Shown: positions 1 to 14,185, counted from the stretch's first letter. The stretch is DNA of 64,000 nt from Hymenoscyphus infarciens (GCA_001414345.1 LLCB01000030.1:186001-250000), one strand, 5' to 3'. Made by a program: numbers and translations. The notes: generated by a model from the letters alone, not told the origin.

Positions 1-368
1 AAACTGGGGTTTACAGGCCAACATCGTCACCGAAATCCACAATGTAGCTGCACTGGATTCGTGACCAGCAAGTACAAAAATGAAAATATTACCAAGTACT
101 GCCTCTGGGGCAATAGCGAGATCTATTGTTCCAGCTTTCACAAATTGGTGAACTAATTTATCGCTCTCTTTGGGCTGCTCGCGTAGTGACACTTCTGCCT
201 CGTCTCGGAGTTCTTCCATGTATTTTCGCCATTCTCGGAAGCCTTCCTTTGCCCGTTTATGCATAGATAAAGGTGAGTAATCTATGTTACTGTAGTTAGG
301 TCAAGATATAGTGGTGACTGGAGAGACTTCTCACTAAGTAGAAATCTCGGAGTAATAAACAAGACTAG
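1..368 (-). pseudogene. Cytochrome P450, C-terminal side of a split gene (continues past window start)
   Basis: This is the continuation of the P450 whose N-terminal half lies at 14186-14964; a retroelement separates them. On the minus strand, 368-335 encodes the end of one exon (ITPRFLL), an intron lies at 334-282 (donor GTGAGA, branch CTAAC, acceptor CATAG), and 281-1 is open to the window edge. The segment contains the I-helix oxygen-activation motif AGHESS. The heme-binding loop would lie beyond the window. Joining across one copy of the 5-bp target duplication keeps the reading frame, so the gene was intact before insertion. Family: fungal membrane-bound P450 monooxygenase; substrate unknown. 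No stop codons were seen in this part. Confidence 0.85.
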
Positions 369-373
369 ATTGT
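369..373. repeat. Target site duplication ATTGT, left copy
   Basis: ATTGT directly abuts the left LTR and is repeated exactly at 14181-14185 after the right LTR. It lies inside P450 coding sequence (ACAAT on the coding strand). A 5-bp duplication is normal for LTR-retrotransposon integrase. Confidence 0.85.
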
Positions 374-566
374 TATTACAGGATGGTCGTATCGAACGTA
401 GTTTCGTTGTCTTACCCTAGTCGAGGCTTAAAAGAAAGGTAGATTTAATATAATTAATTATAGTATGTAAAACGTCTAAAGAGAGAAGAGAGCATAAGGC
501 GCTCGAAGCTATCTATAGGTTCCTCTGTCTATGAGCACTAAGAGTTACGTAGTATACCCTATAACA
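374..566 (-). repeat. Left LTR of the 13.8-kb retroelement (3' LTR in element orientation)
   Basis: This 193-bp sequence is repeated in the same orientation at 13988-14180. Read on the minus strand it begins TGTTAT; the other end reads TAATA, consistent with an original TG...CA pair changed by RIP. All the differences I read from the other copy are C/T or G/A changes. Just inside it, 567-577 on the minus strand is a purine run (AAGAGAGGGTA), the expected polypurine tract, which sets the element on the minus strand. Confidence 0.85.
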
Positions 567-3500
567 TACCCTCTCTTAAAAACGTTCCCTCCTAAGAGCG
601 AAATAATTTACCCTTAATCCTTCCTTTCTTAACTTACTACTAGGAAGAGGGCTTAAATAAGCTCTTCTTTAATCCTTCTATCTTTCTTATTATAGTACTC
701 TTTAGAGCTTCCTTATCCTTCTCTATAAAGCCTCTTAGTATTCCGAGAATAGAATCGACGTGAGTAGTGTTATTGTTTTAAGAAGATTAATTATCTTATA
801 ACTAATACTTAGATCGTTTACTATCCTAGGATTACTAATCGTCTTAGGATTAATATTTAGATTAATTATTATAAGTAACGTCTTTTCTAGTTATATAATT
901 ATCTTTTAGATTATTATTAGGCTTAGACACCTAATTATTACTAGTATTCTTCTAATACTTATATTCTTACTCGATCTTACGAATCTCTGTTATTATTAAG
1001 TACTTCTACTTAGCGAAGTCGATAACTAAGAAGCGAGGAATCTTATAATTATTTAGAAGGTTTATAATAATAAAGGACTTAAATTTTTAACTGTTTACCT
1101 CCTATTACTATCCTATAATATATTAGTTTTAAGGAAGCTTAATTATGTATTTTATTCTATTAGTTATAAGAGGAGGATAAACGTTTTCTAGCACCTTTAG
1201 AGAGGTATATACTACGAAGATATCGTCTTTAATTATAAGTATTATATATAAACTTAATACTAGATGATTTAGGACTACTAAAGTAATGTCTATATACTTT
1301 ATAAGATAATTAACTACTTATTATAGAGGTAACTTAATTATGTCCTATTATAGCTTATATATTACTACCTCTATTACTACCTCGTCCTTAGCTAGTAATT
1401 GTAGTAACTCTTTAACTTCTCTTGTCTATAAGACTTATTATATAGATTTCCTAGTAAGTCTTTTAAGTACTATATAATCCTATACTTGATATAGACTATT
1501 ATAAGTCTTATAAATAATATTAGCTATGTATACTAAGGAGTTATGTCTTATTTAAGTATATTTATTATAGTAATAGTACTTGTAATATTATTAATTATAT
1601 ACTTTATATCTATATTATAAGTAGTTATTTAGGAATTCCTTATAAAGGTAAAAGTGAGATTAGTATTTATGATATCTCTAACTAAAAAGGTTATAGCTCT
1701 TAGAATCCTTTAAGAGCTTATTTAGATAGTTGTGTTTCTTATGTCCTAACTCTAAGTATAATTTATATTTAAAGACTAGATTATTTAGATATTCTGATTT
1801 CTTATAACTATACTCTTTATAATTTAGGTATACCTTTACTATAGAAGCTTATCGTTCTACTATATAACCTTAGTCTCGAGTATAGTAGTATAGGCTATAA
1901 AGCTCTCTAACTACCTTATAGTCTATTAATAATCTAGTATCCTTTTTACTATAGCTATACCTAGTAGAGTCGAAAACATAGTTGCTGATAAAGATTACTA
2001 AACTATATATATAGTATATAAGAGTAACTAATAAACGTTCTAAGCTACCTACTTATAAAGAAAGAGACATAGTACTTAAGAAGTCTAAAATAATAAAAGG
2101 GTAGGTGTTACCTTATACGGTTTCGATTATATATAAGATATAATTTAGATCTTTTAATTAGTCGGTTTTAATTATAAAAGCGTTTACCTTAGCCTTATAT
2201 TCGCTAAGAGCTATAAATTTATATTAATCCTCCAGCTTTATAAAATATTATAAGCTAGTAGTAGCCTTTATATAATAGTATACTTTATCTATATATACTT
2301 TATTATAAATACTATAGCTATATTCTTTAATATTAGACTATGCTCTTTAAATAATAACTATAAGAAATTAGCTACTATTCTTAAAGACTTTTTTATTTAG
2401 CTTTTAGGTAAACACGTCGCTAGGCAATTATTTATAGTCTTTTATAGTATTGATAAGTATACTATTATAGTATTACTAACTTAAAAACTAGATAGTAAGA
2501 GAGGTTTAGTAGTAATAAGAATATATTAGGTATATAGTAGAGATTTCGTTATAGATAGCTTAACTTAGTATAGTTAAACTAAGAAGTAAAGAGAGAGGAT
2601 TCTAGGCAGCCTTATTATCTTTTAACTAAACGAAAGGCTTACTTTGCTTTTTATTACTATTATTAATAAAAATCTTATATTTATGAATTAATATAAGAGC
2701 TAATATAATAGCTAAGTCTCTTAGACTACTTTTATTATTTCTGAAAACGTAAATTAGACTAATAGCTTTAACTACCTAAGTTTATAAGGCTAAGGCTAGA
2801 GTAGTAATAAGGATATTAGCCTTATAGTATACCTTATAAGCGATTCTCTTAATTACTAGCTTTATAATAGCTAGGTTAAGCTCTAGGTTATTTAGATTTA
2901 ATTTAAGCTCTATTATAAAGTAGTCTAGCTAGTAATATTTAAGATTGTTAAAGTAGTTATAGATCTCCTTAATTATATAAAAAGCTAAGGTATAAATATA
3001 TATATATATCTTAAATCTCTTATTACCTTATTACTTATTATTATCTATATTTATAGCTATATTATAAAGTAGCTCTTAGAATACGTATTTAATAATTACA
3101 GTTATGTTTCTACTCTTATTATCTTTATCCTTATTTCTAGTATTATTATTAGGATTATTCTAAGCTACCTTATTTTATAGCTTAATAATAGATATAAAAT
3201 TCTTTAGAATATAGTATATAAGGAATTTTAATTTCTTAATTCTAAGACTACTAATATAAATAACTATTTTATCTAATCTAAATTTCTTAAATAAAGCTAC
3301 TATCTTTTTAGCTAATTCGTTAGTTCCTATATTAGTAGGATAAGTAAGAAGAGTACGCTTCTTTTTGTTTAGATTAGTATATACTATAATAATTATATAG
3401 CTTATATAATCGGTCTTATAAGTAGTAACGCTCTCTTAAATTAGAATAAAAGGGATAGTATTCTTATAAGACTTAAAATTTACTAAGTAGTTAGATAAGA

Positions 3501-5329
3501 AGCTATAAATAATATACTAGATGAATAGGTCTATAAAGAAACGTCTATAATAGTTCTTCTAAAAATTTAAAGGCTTAAAATAAAGGGAATCATCGAAGTT
3601 AATAAATAATATAAGGACGAAGGCTAGCGTATATTATAAAGCAATGTTTTTTACGTTTACTAGTTACTTAAAATTAATATAGTAGACTATATCTTTTAAG
3701 AGCTAGTTAGTTATCTTTAATATTACTATAACTTTATACTTAATCTAGTTATTATACTCTATAATGTTAAAGGCTTTTAGATATGATTTATTAGTAGGAA
3801 TGTTAATATTAATAGATACTTTAGTCTTAGGTAGTTCTCTCTAACGTCTATCCTTTCTTATAATAAGAAGAAGAGAGAGTGTGTCTAGTAGAGCCCCTAG
3901 GAATTTAATAACTATTCTAGTAAGAGTATATAAGATGTTTTTAAGCTTATATTAAAGGATAGCGTGTGTTTTAGGAGCTTTAGGCTTAATAATAGTTTCG
4001 CTACTCTCTAGGCCTTTATCTCTATTATTAAGTAATTTGTTTTTAATATTTATATCCTTATCTAACTATTCTTATAGATTATATAGCTTCTTCTTATTTA
4101 GTCTCTAGTATTTAATATATTTATTTGCTTTAAGGTCTAGAAATTATATAGTAAGGTATTCGCCTTTATTGAAATTATAGTAGAAATAGTTTCTTAAGTC
4201 TAGAAAGGTAATAAAAGCCTTAGACTTAGTATAATCCTAAATGCTAAGCTTTCTATATAATCTCTTAAATCTAAATATAGATATATTAAATTAATCTTAT
4301 ACCTAGTTTTAGAAATAACTTTTATTTAATTAGAATTCGTTAAAAAAGGTATATATAAGTAGAATATATATATATATCTAGTCTTAGAATGCCTTAATAT
4401 AGTATAGTAACTTACCTTCTACTTAGAGAGTAGGCTATTATACGACTAGGAATAGATTACCTATATTAAGATTACTAGCTCTAGGTAAGTCTTTAATCTA
4501 TTTTAGTAATAGATCTAACTACTTATTATTAGCAATCTTTTATATAATCTCTTATACTTCCTTATATATGGAGAAGATAACCTATATAAAAGTAATAGTC
4601 TTATTATTAGCCTTTATATAGGATAGGATATTTACTAATTAAAGTATCTTAGTCTTATAGCTAGCTTAGTATATAATAGGTATTTCTTAACTACTACTAG
4701 TCTTAAGAAGAGAGGCTTTAACTTTTATATATATAATAAGCTTCTTTTCTAGGTTAAAATTCTTTACTCTAAAGGCCTTAATAGACGGATTATCTTTAGT
4801 AGTATCTTCTATCTAAAGGTCTTTAATAGTAGTAGCCTTAATAGTAGTATAAATTATATATTAAGGCTTACTACTAGGGTTAACCTTATCTTTATTATCT
4901 AGCTTATTAATATATTAGTTACTACTTATCTTAAGATATATAGTAAATTATATATTTTCTTATATATAGTAGATCTTTACCTAATAAATAAAGGTATATA
5001 GACTATTAATATTAGCAAGGTTATAGTCTTAAGATAAGCTATATAATATATTATTTACTAAGTATACTACGGTTAAGGCTATATAATACTTAGGAAGATC
5101 TTAGTATTTCCTAGGTTCTTTAAGTAGTATAAAATCTAGGCGACTTTATAATATCTTAATATGCTTTTTATTACTATTAAACTCTAGTTATTCTTTAGCT
5201 TATAGTTAGTATTCCTTACCTTATATAAAAGTATTACTAAGCTAGGGTTAGGCTTTACCTTATAAGTCTATATAACCTTAAGTAAAAGGGTTATTAGGCT
5301 AAGGCTAGGATTCTTCTAAGTCTATATAA

Positions 5330-5525
5330 CCTTAAGCGAAAGAGTTATTAGGCTAAACGTTAGGCTAAGATTTAGAGTTAGGCTAAGAATTAGAGTTAGG
5401 CTAAGATTTAGAGTTAGGCTGAGATTTGATATTAAGCTAAGGCTCGATATTAGGCTAAGATTTAATATTAGACTAAGATTTAGTATTAGGCTGAGATTTA
5501 ATATTAGGCTAAGGTTAAGATTTAC
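5330..5525 (-). repeat. 18-bp tandem repeat inside the retroelement
   Basis: About ten degenerate 18-bp units of the form TTAGGCTAAGATTTAGAG run here on the plus strand. Read on the minus strand they encode a six-residue repeat Q-P-N-x-K-S, with TAG where CAG was mutated. This looks like a former low-complexity protein segment in the second part of the element. Confidence 0.65.
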
Positions 5526-5715
5526 GAATTAGGTGTACTGGCTCTTATATAAGTACGGTAGTAATACTCTAGGCTTTAACTTTACTAAAAGCTACTAAGA
5601 AGCCTTTATTATTTAAAGTAATAGTAGGTTAATTTTCCTAATTACCTTTAAACTTATTAATAAACTTTTTAATAAGTTTAGTAGCTAGTATTTTAGGATT
5701 TGCTTTCTAATTCTT

Positions 5716-5910
5716 TTAGAGTATAGGTATAATCTCGAGAACTAAAGGACCTAATAAGCTACTAGCGTTTATAATATAGTTAAGAGCGTTATCGCTCTTA
5801 GTAGGTATTATACTAGTAGCTATATTATAGAAGGTTATAACAGTATTAAAGCTAGTATAGTATCTACTAGCTTTAATTAGGCGTAGTCGTTCTAGGCTGT
5901 TATTAAACAT
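5716..5910 (-). pseudogene. Remnant ORF start inside the retroelement, function unknown
   Basis: A 64-residue open stretch starts with ATG at 5910 and reads MFNNSLERLRLIKASRYY at its start. It ends at a TAG that may be a RIP-made stop, and coding-like sequence (LNNKGFLVAFSKVKA) can be followed further in the same frame, leading into the Q-P-N-x-K-S repeat zone. It is the only stretch over 60 codons on the minus strand of the element. It may be the start of an extra ORF or of a second nested element. No family was recognised. Confidence 0.35.
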
Positions 5911-8900
5911 TTTATTTAGTAATCTATTAACTAGTAAATATATTATAATTAAGGTGCTTACTATGTGCTATGATGATGGTTTTATACTATTTAATAGTTC
6001 TAAGGTTAATAGATAAGACGGTAGGGATTTAGGTTATGTTAAGATCGAAGAATGAAAGTTATAGAGTAGATAGAAGATATTATAAGGTTTAATCTACAAT
6101 CTTAATATCGAGGCTTAAACTTTATAAGGTTATATAATTACTACCTTAGGCGTTAGACCGAAGATAAGGTTTTTAGTAGGTAATAAGTTAGCTAACTAAT
6201 AAGAGCTCTTAGTCTAATTAGGTTATTATTAAAGGTAAAGATAATAGACGATATTTAAATCTAAGATTAAATAGATAATATCTAATTTAAGACTAAGTAG
6301 TTAGATTAAGAGATATTAAGATTAAGGAATATATAACATTATAGGGATTATAATTGAATTATTATAGAAAGATATTTTATTAATATTTTTAAAAGTATAT
6401 ATATACTATACTCTTTAGAGAGAACCTCGCGAGTCCTTTGCTAGGAATAGTTAAGGTGTTATAAATAAATATAGGTTAGTTTAATATTATAGAATTAGTA
6501 GATAACTAGTTCTAATTTATGTCTTAAATATAGCTTTTAAGATTAGAGAGGATAATTTATAGAAACTGTTATAGATATGCCTTTTAATAGCCAGTACTAG
6601 TACTTAATAAAGAGTACTATATCTTATAGAATGTTATAAAGATAATCTACTCTGTTTCTTAGCCTAGTAGGCCTTAAATACTAGAGCGGCTTACTCTTAA
6701 ATAATAGAAGTAGGTTCTTACGTTATGTTCTTATATCTTAACTACTTTACTCTAAAGTATAGCTATATAAGACCTTTTATTAGCTTTTATATCTCTTTAC
6801 TTAGGATTTTCTTAATAATATATTACTCTTTACTATTAACTATAATATAGCTAGGTTTAGGCTATGAATAATTAAAAGGGTTACTTTTTATAAGTTTAAA
6901 GTATTTTATTAAGATAACTAGATAAATAGCTTTTAGGTATAAGAGTAGTTTAAGTTTAAATACTAAGTTACTAATAGAGTAAATAATCTTAAATAGTCCT
7001 AGTTTTAGGAATAAGAGCTTAGTGAAGTTTTATAAATAGTAGCCCTTCTTATAACTCTTAGCTATATGAAAGAAGGTGTAATTATTAAATTTAGAAGGTA
7101 TATACTTTTTATTATAGTATATCTTTATATATACTTATACTATTTTAACTAAGTTCTTTACCTACTTTTATAATTAGGCCTTATATATAATAAAGTTAAA
7201 ATCTGATTCTACTTTACTTATTCCTAGTTTAGTCTTTACTTTATAGCTATATATTATTATAAATAGTATAACTCTTATAGATATATTAATAAAGGTATTT
7301 AAGGATAGCTAGATAAAAGAGATAATGTCTTTCTATTTAGACTAATTATATACTCTACTAATAGTATAGTATAATATATATACTACTATTTAATTACTTC
7401 TCTTTATCTATCTATTTACTACTAAATAATATACTGTAGTAAAGGCTAGCCTAGTCTTTAATAATTTAAAGAGTCTTTTTTAGAAGGTAGATTAAAACTT
7501 TAAGTCTTGATTAGAAATGATATAATATAGTAAGCCCTAATTATTATATACTCTCTTAAAAAAAAGGTTTACTTAGTTCTCTATAGTATATATGTCTTTA
7601 CCTACTATTAGCTTAATAGCTTTTATATATTTATATATAATTATAAGGATCTTATTATTTCTATTATTAGTTATAAGTAGACTGTTGATGAAGTTTATAG
7701 AAAGTACTATAAATAGTATTATTAGATGTTTAATAGGCTAAAGACTTCTTTAAAGTAGGATATTTAAAGGCTTAGCTATTTAATAGGTAGAATAAGTTAT
7801 AATATACTTCTTAATTCTTCTATATATCTTAGGAAAAAACATATGTTCCTTGACTTGTTTATATATTCTTTTTATACTAAAATAACCTTTATTATTATAA
7901 GTAGTTATAAGAATATCTTTGATATACTTTTAAGAAATATATAGCCTTTTCTTATCTTAATCTTAAAAGAATAGAAGCCTACTTATAAGATTAAAATAGA
8001 AGCTTTCTAAGATAGTAAGAGAAGTGCTACTTTTCGTGTCTATGTATTATTTAGCTAGCTTCTTATATATAAGTCTAAAAGTATAGTTATAGAGTATCTT
8101 CTTAGCTATGTCTTCTAGAATATCCTTGTTTATTATAAGAGTAGTTGATCTGATTATAGAATACCTTATGTTTAAAGTGATTATAGTAGAAGAGGTTACT
8201 TTTAATATAGTCTATTAAGTTTATACTAGGAAATAGTATATAAAGTAAGAAGTACTACGTCTATGATATTCCTAAGTACTTAATATAATAGCTTTTCTAG
8301 TCTAAATTTTAATAGTCTCTAGTGTTAGAGGGTCTCTAGAGAGCTTAGAAAGAGTATCTATATTAATATGTGATTTTCTAGCTCGATGAATGATTATTAT
8401 GTTTTTTATATACCTAGATAAGAATAATTACTAATTTACTAATCTTACTAATTACTTCTCTTTTACTAGACCTATGTCTTTGAAAGTATTCGTTATAGCG
8501 CTATAGTCTATGATTATTATGAAATCCGTGCTATTAAGGTATTAAAGTAGCTTTTTAAGCGTTTAGATAAGTATACTAGTCTTAAGCTCTATAGGCTAGT
8601 ATTGATCCTTTACGAGAGCTAACGATTTAAATAAGAAGAGAATAGAGTACTTAACTCCTTTGTTGTTTTTCTAGTATAGTATAACACTATAACCTATCTT
8701 ATAGCTACTATCTATATATAAAATAAAGAGCCTTAAAAAATTAGAGAATACTAGGATAGGTGCTAAGTAAAGTTTATCTTTTAGCTTCTCTTATACCTCT
8801 TATTCTTCTTTTAAAAGCTTCTAGTATAGCTTAGAATTATTAAGAAAATCGTGTAGCTTCTTTTTTATATAAGTATTACAACCTTTTCTACTAATAAGTA

Positions 8901-11900
8901 AGCCTTTAAATCTAAGAGTCTTAATCTTATTTAGTAGATTAGTAATTGTTATATAATATTTAACGAATTTACAATAATATCTAAAAAGACTTAATCCTTT
9001 CTTAAGATCTAATAATATATTAGGCTATTTAATAGCTCTAATAGCTTCTACTTTGTCTTCTATTATATATAGGTTATAGTAGGTAACCTAATACTCTAAG
9101 ACCTTTAGTCTAAGCTAAGCGAAATAGCACTTTAGTAACGATAAGGTAATACTGGATTTATATAGTTGCTTAAGAACTTAGGAAAGGTAGACTAAATAAT
9201 CTTCTTTTATTTATAAAAAGATGATAGTATTATCTATAAAAATATATATGAATTATTATAATAGATTACTAAAGAGATTTTCTATATAATATTAAAAGAA
9301 GAATAGAGAGGTTACTAAACCTATTATACTAACTATAAGCTATTCTTAGCTATAGTATAGAGTAATAAAGGTGGTTTTCTATCTATCTTTTAGCCTAATC
9401 TTTTACTAGAAGAAGCTTTTAGTTATGTCTAATACTGAAAATATTATAGCCTTATATATTACTTATAAGATATTATCTTAGTAAGATAGAGGCTATATAT
9501 CTATATAGAGCTTAGTATTAACTTTCTAAAAGTTAACTACTATATAAGGTTTACTATCTTGTTATATAAGGAAGGCTAGTAATACTACTAGTAAAGGCTA
9601 ATCTAAGAGGACTCTTTCTACTACTCTGATTTTAATAAAAGGATTAATAATACTATTAATAGCTTACTTATCTTTATAAGATATATTATAAGAGGCTTAC
9701 TTTAAGTTCTTAATATTAACGCTATTTTAAAAGTTAATAAGTATCTTAATTCTATTATTAAAATATTTAAGCTTATTATAAAATAGTAAAGTGTTACTTT
9801 AAATAATGTTACTTACTTTAAGTTAGTAATCTTCTCTTTAATATTTAGATATATTTACTTTTAAGATATTAATAGAGTTAGGATTAGTAAAAAGAGATTT
9901 AACAGGAGCTATTAGATAAGGCTATCTATTAGGTTACTTGCTTTTAGGTTGCTTAGATATAGGTGGAAGTCCTTTAAAAACGTTAGTTAAGCTTAGGTAT
10001 ACTATGTAATTAAGGTCTTTTCTAAGAGCCTCTTTAAGCTACTCTAAGAACCTTAGGATTTAGCCTCTAATAATACGAATAAGCACGTTCTTAAGGTTTA
10101 TATATATTAGTAGCTTATTATCTTTATTAGTAATAGTATATACTAGGCTTTTGTAAAAGCTAATTGCTATATCTTTCTAAGTATAAGGTACGACGAGATA
10201 CTCTTAAGTATATACTAGTATAATATAGTATTTAACTTGTATATTTGTAGTTTTAAGAGGTTTAAGAATATAGGTCTCTGTGACATATATAATTATATAA
10301 GCTTACTCTTTTACTATGTTATTAAAGTATATAATATAAAATTAATATTTATAATATTAAATATAGTCTATCTTAGTCAGGTTCTTCTACTATTAGAAAT
10401 CTATATAGTTTAGCTTTAAGAACCTAGTACTAATAAGGATATTATAGCCTAGGTCTTCTATAATATATGCTTTAGCTATGAACGAAAAAACTACTCTATT
10501 TATAGAGTATAGGTAGAAGGGTAATTTAACGAAGTTTTAGCTTAAAGAGCTCTTCTCTACTCTATTTAAGTTTATAGTACTAAGGCTAATAGTTAGTATA
10601 ATATTAAGGAAATATTTCTTAAAGATCTATAAGCTAATTAGACTAATTTCTAAGCTAGTGTTAAGGTAGAATTCTATTAAGTAGCTACTAGAGGATTTTA
10701 TTATATACTTAGTACTATTATAATACTTATATAAAGTACTATTAATAAAGTATAAGCTAGTTAGCTTTCTAATAACTATTAAGGGAACCTTCTCCTTTAA
10801 TAGCTCTATTAGAGGTTTAGGCCTTCTTCTAAGTTAATTAGTATAAGATAGTTTACTATAGAAGTTAATTTTATCTAATAAGCTATCTACTTATATGTCT
10901 TTATTTAGATTATCTAAGAGCGATTTATAGTTTATTAAAGATAGTGAAAAGGTTATGTTTAAAGCTATTAGAGAAAGAAGTAATACTTTAATATCTTTGT
11001 TTAGAGTATCTATTAAGGTGATTATAAGACTATTAATAATAGAGGTATTAATAATATTAGGTATAATAAGAACTATCTTAGCTATTTCGCTTATTTTAGT
11101 AAGAGGTTCGTGTTTTTTAATTATTTTTAGGTTTTCGGTTTTTTTAGTCTCTTTTATAATACTTAATAAAAGTAATAATAATATATAAATATCCTGTTAT
11201 ACTATACTATTAATATTAAGTAATAGAGTTATAATAAGAGAAATTATAAACGGTATACTACTTTAGAGTAACTACTAAAGTCGTTTTCTAAATTATTATT
11301 AGAATATAGATTAATTAGCTAATTCTCTTAGTTTTATAATATATCGACTTTATAGATAGAAGCGAATTAGGCGTAGGTCTATTTATCTATAGGAATAAGG
11401 TTATTATTATTAGCTTTTATAAGATATACTAGGACTATAGAAGTGATCTATTTTTAATTATTTAATATATTTAGCAAAACCTATAAGAGCTACTACTATT
11501 ATCTAAAAGGTAGTGTATCTTAGAGGTATTAGGCTATACTCCTAGGGATATACCGAGGCTACTAAGTAGGAAGAGGCTAACTATTAAAAGCTTAAGAATA
11601 TCCTAGTATAAGTATAAATTAATTATATAGATTTAGCTATACGTTTTAGTAGTAATTATCTATTCGATTTCTTCTAGGAAAACGTTGTTTATAGTTTCCT
11701 TAGTTATTTCGATTATCTCGATTATCTTAATTCTAATTATCTCAATTATTCTAATTATCTTAATTAATTTAGTTATCTCGATTATCTTAATTATTCTAGC
11801 TACTATTTTAGTATAAGTAGTAATTACAATCTTATTAGTTCTTAAGCTTTTTAAGTTCCTTTTCTTACTCTTTAACCTTAGTCTTCTTAGACTTAAATTA

Positions 11901-13987
11901 TATATTAATTATTACTTAGAATTGTTACTACTAGGTTTTATATAAGGCTCTTAAGAAGCACTCTTACTAGAAATATCGAGTATAGAAGTAATCTAAAGTA
12001 TTATTATATTACTTTAGTAATATATTAGCTTAGAGGAAAGAGTCTAAATCTAAGTATAGTCGACGGACTATTTAATCTTCGGTTATACTACTAGCTTCTA
12101 TATATATAGCTTACTTTTTAGATAGGTATTTTCTTAGTAGTAATTCCTATTTATTCTTAAATTTAAACTTTATACTATTAGCTTCTTTTAATAATAGTAA
12201 TAGGTTCTTCTAGAAGTATATAGTTATATACTCTCTCTATTCTTTAAAGTCGTTTTAAAGTAGAGTATATACTTCTAAGAATAAGCTATTATACTATAAT
12301 TAAGCATCTCTCTCTATAGCCTATAGTAAGAGAGCTAATACTTAGTAGTCGTTATAGCTTTAAATAAAGCTTTCTATTTAATTTAGCTATAAAGTAACTA
12401 GCGTAGTACTATTATACTTTAGGTTATAGGCTTTAAGATATAGTATCTATAGCTTGTATTAGTCCTCTTAGGAATCATTTCAGCGATAGTTTCGATTAGC
12501 TAGAGAATAACTGTTCTTAGAGGTAGGAGCTATAATAATTAGGCTATCTTGAAAGCGACTTAGGAGTACTTTGAAGTCTGCTTATAAAGCTATAGATAAG
12601 GCTAGCTTTCTAGTATTTATAACTGCTTTAGCTTCTATATCTTAGTGTTCCTTAATATTTATTAGATCTAAAGTATTTATAGCGTCTTCTTTGTTATTAT
12701 TAGTAATCGTGCTATTTAAGAGTAGAAACTTGTTTAATAGCGTGGAATTCTTTACTATAACGTATTTAATTAAAGTAGTGTCTTTTTACTATAGATATTA
12801 TATATATAGATTATTAGATAGTTCTTATTCTAGTGTCTAGCTATCTTAGTCTTATCCTCTCTACTAATTTAATATATTATTACCTAATTATAGAGGGCTA
12901 CTTTAGTCTTATTCTCTTAGCTAATTTAATATATTATTACCTAAGTATAGAGGAGTAAGGAAGTATAAGGATTATACTTTATTATAGATATATTTAAAAG
13001 AGTTTCTTATACTAATCTAGGAAAGAGGAAAAGTAAAAAGGTTAACTTTAAGAGTAAGTATTTAGTTTAGTATTATTTTGAAGTCTTATAAAGCTTAGGT
13101 TATTACTACTAGTTTAGGGGTTACAACGTTAGAATAAAAGGTATAAGTAGTAAAGGTACCCTTATTAAAGATACTAGTAGTAAGTGGTGGTAGTATACTA
13201 TTTAAAGCTATAGAGGAAGCTAGAGAAGGTAATACTAATAGAATACTTTAAAATGTTATAAAGACCGGTTCGTTAAGTCTTAATTAGTTAAAGAGAGTAG
13301 TCTTATCTCTAGTGCCTTCTTAAGTAGTATAAGTAGTTGCTCTTACCTAGAGCGTCTTAAGGTTAGGCACTTTCACTTCCGAGTTAATAGATCGAGGAAG
13401 GTATAAGGAAGCTAGTAGAGGATTTAAGAGGCTTTAAGAGCGGCAAAGGAAAGAGAATAGAATTAAATCCTAAGCTTCTATAATAGGTAGAGGTGTTAGG
13501 CTTACTATAATACCTAGGACTTCTGATGCTTCTAGTGCTTCTAGGGCTTCTAAGGCTTCTAGTGCTTCCGGAGCTTCTAAGGCTTCTAGTAAAGGTCTCT
13601 TGAATAGTAGAGTTAGCGCCTTTGTAAATCTGCTATTTATTTAATATTAACTGTTCTTGTTATACGTTCTAATACTAAGAGATTTAATACTCTTGTTTCT
13701 TAGTATATAGGTTATAGTCTACGGAGTAGAGCGAATTAAGATATAGAAGAGTAGTGCCTTATGTCGTGCTTACTACTAATTAAGCTTCTTAGGAGACGGT
13801 TACACGCTCTATATAAGGTTATACTAGTATAGACTAGTATTCGATTTAAGTATATAAGTATAAGATTATAGTAGGAGTAAGAAGTAGAAGTAAGAATTAG
13901 TAGATATGCGATAGAGTGTATATAGAAGCGCGAGGGTTTGTTATTTAATAGAGGCTTATCTAGAATCGAATTATAGCATTACTACTA

Positions 13988-14180
13988 TATTATAGGATGG
14001 TTATATTAAACGTAGTTTTATTATCTTACCTTAGTCGAGGCTTAAAAGAAAGGTAGATTTAATATAATCAATTATAGTATATAAAACGTCTAAAGAGAGA
14101 AGAGAGCATAAGGCGCTCGAAGCTATCTACAGGTTCCTCCGTCCATGAGCGCCAAGAGTCACGTGGTGCACCCCACAACA
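13988..14180 (-). repeat. Right LTR of the retroelement (5' LTR in element orientation)
   Basis: This 193-bp copy matches 374-566. Its outer end (about 14130-14180) is less mutated than the left copy, while its inner end (about 13988-14040) is more mutated. It is followed by ATTGT at 14181-14185. Its sequence is read through by the broken P450 frame as an artefactual C-terminus down to 14127. Confidence 0.85.
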
Positions 14181-14185
14181 ATTGT

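Larger units (their letters stand above)
374..14180 (-). mobile_element. RIP-damaged Ty3/gypsy-like LTR retrotransposon, about 13.8 kb
   Basis: Two 193-bp direct LTRs (374-566, 13988-14180) and a perfect ATTGT target duplication define the borders. The interior is AT-rich, rich in TA and stop codons in all frames, and has no long ORF. A reverse-transcriptase active-site block is still readable on the minus strand at about 9215-9310: FIYIFIDNTIIF, where the YxDD-type box has one D changed to N by G to A. It is preceded by ENLFSNLL, as in Ty3/gypsy RT. With RT here, gag should lie towards 11-13.9 kb and RNase H/integrase towards 7-8.5 kb; I could not read these domains with certainty. The element is longer than a usual gypsy unit, and 600-5910 is unexplained by gag-pol. 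It is inactive. Confidence 0.85.

Noticed and set aside
5330..5525. Regular repeats considered as a CRISPR array
   Set aside because: Units are contiguous without spacers, in a eukaryotic retroelement; it is a tandem coding repeat.
10955..11188. 77-codon plus-strand open frame in the retroelement
   Set aside because: Ile/Leu-rich translation of RIP-altered A/T sequence, antisense to the element orientation; no family features.
14127..14185. C-terminal end of the P450 N-half frame
   Set aside because: These codons derive from the target duplication and LTR, not from the P450.
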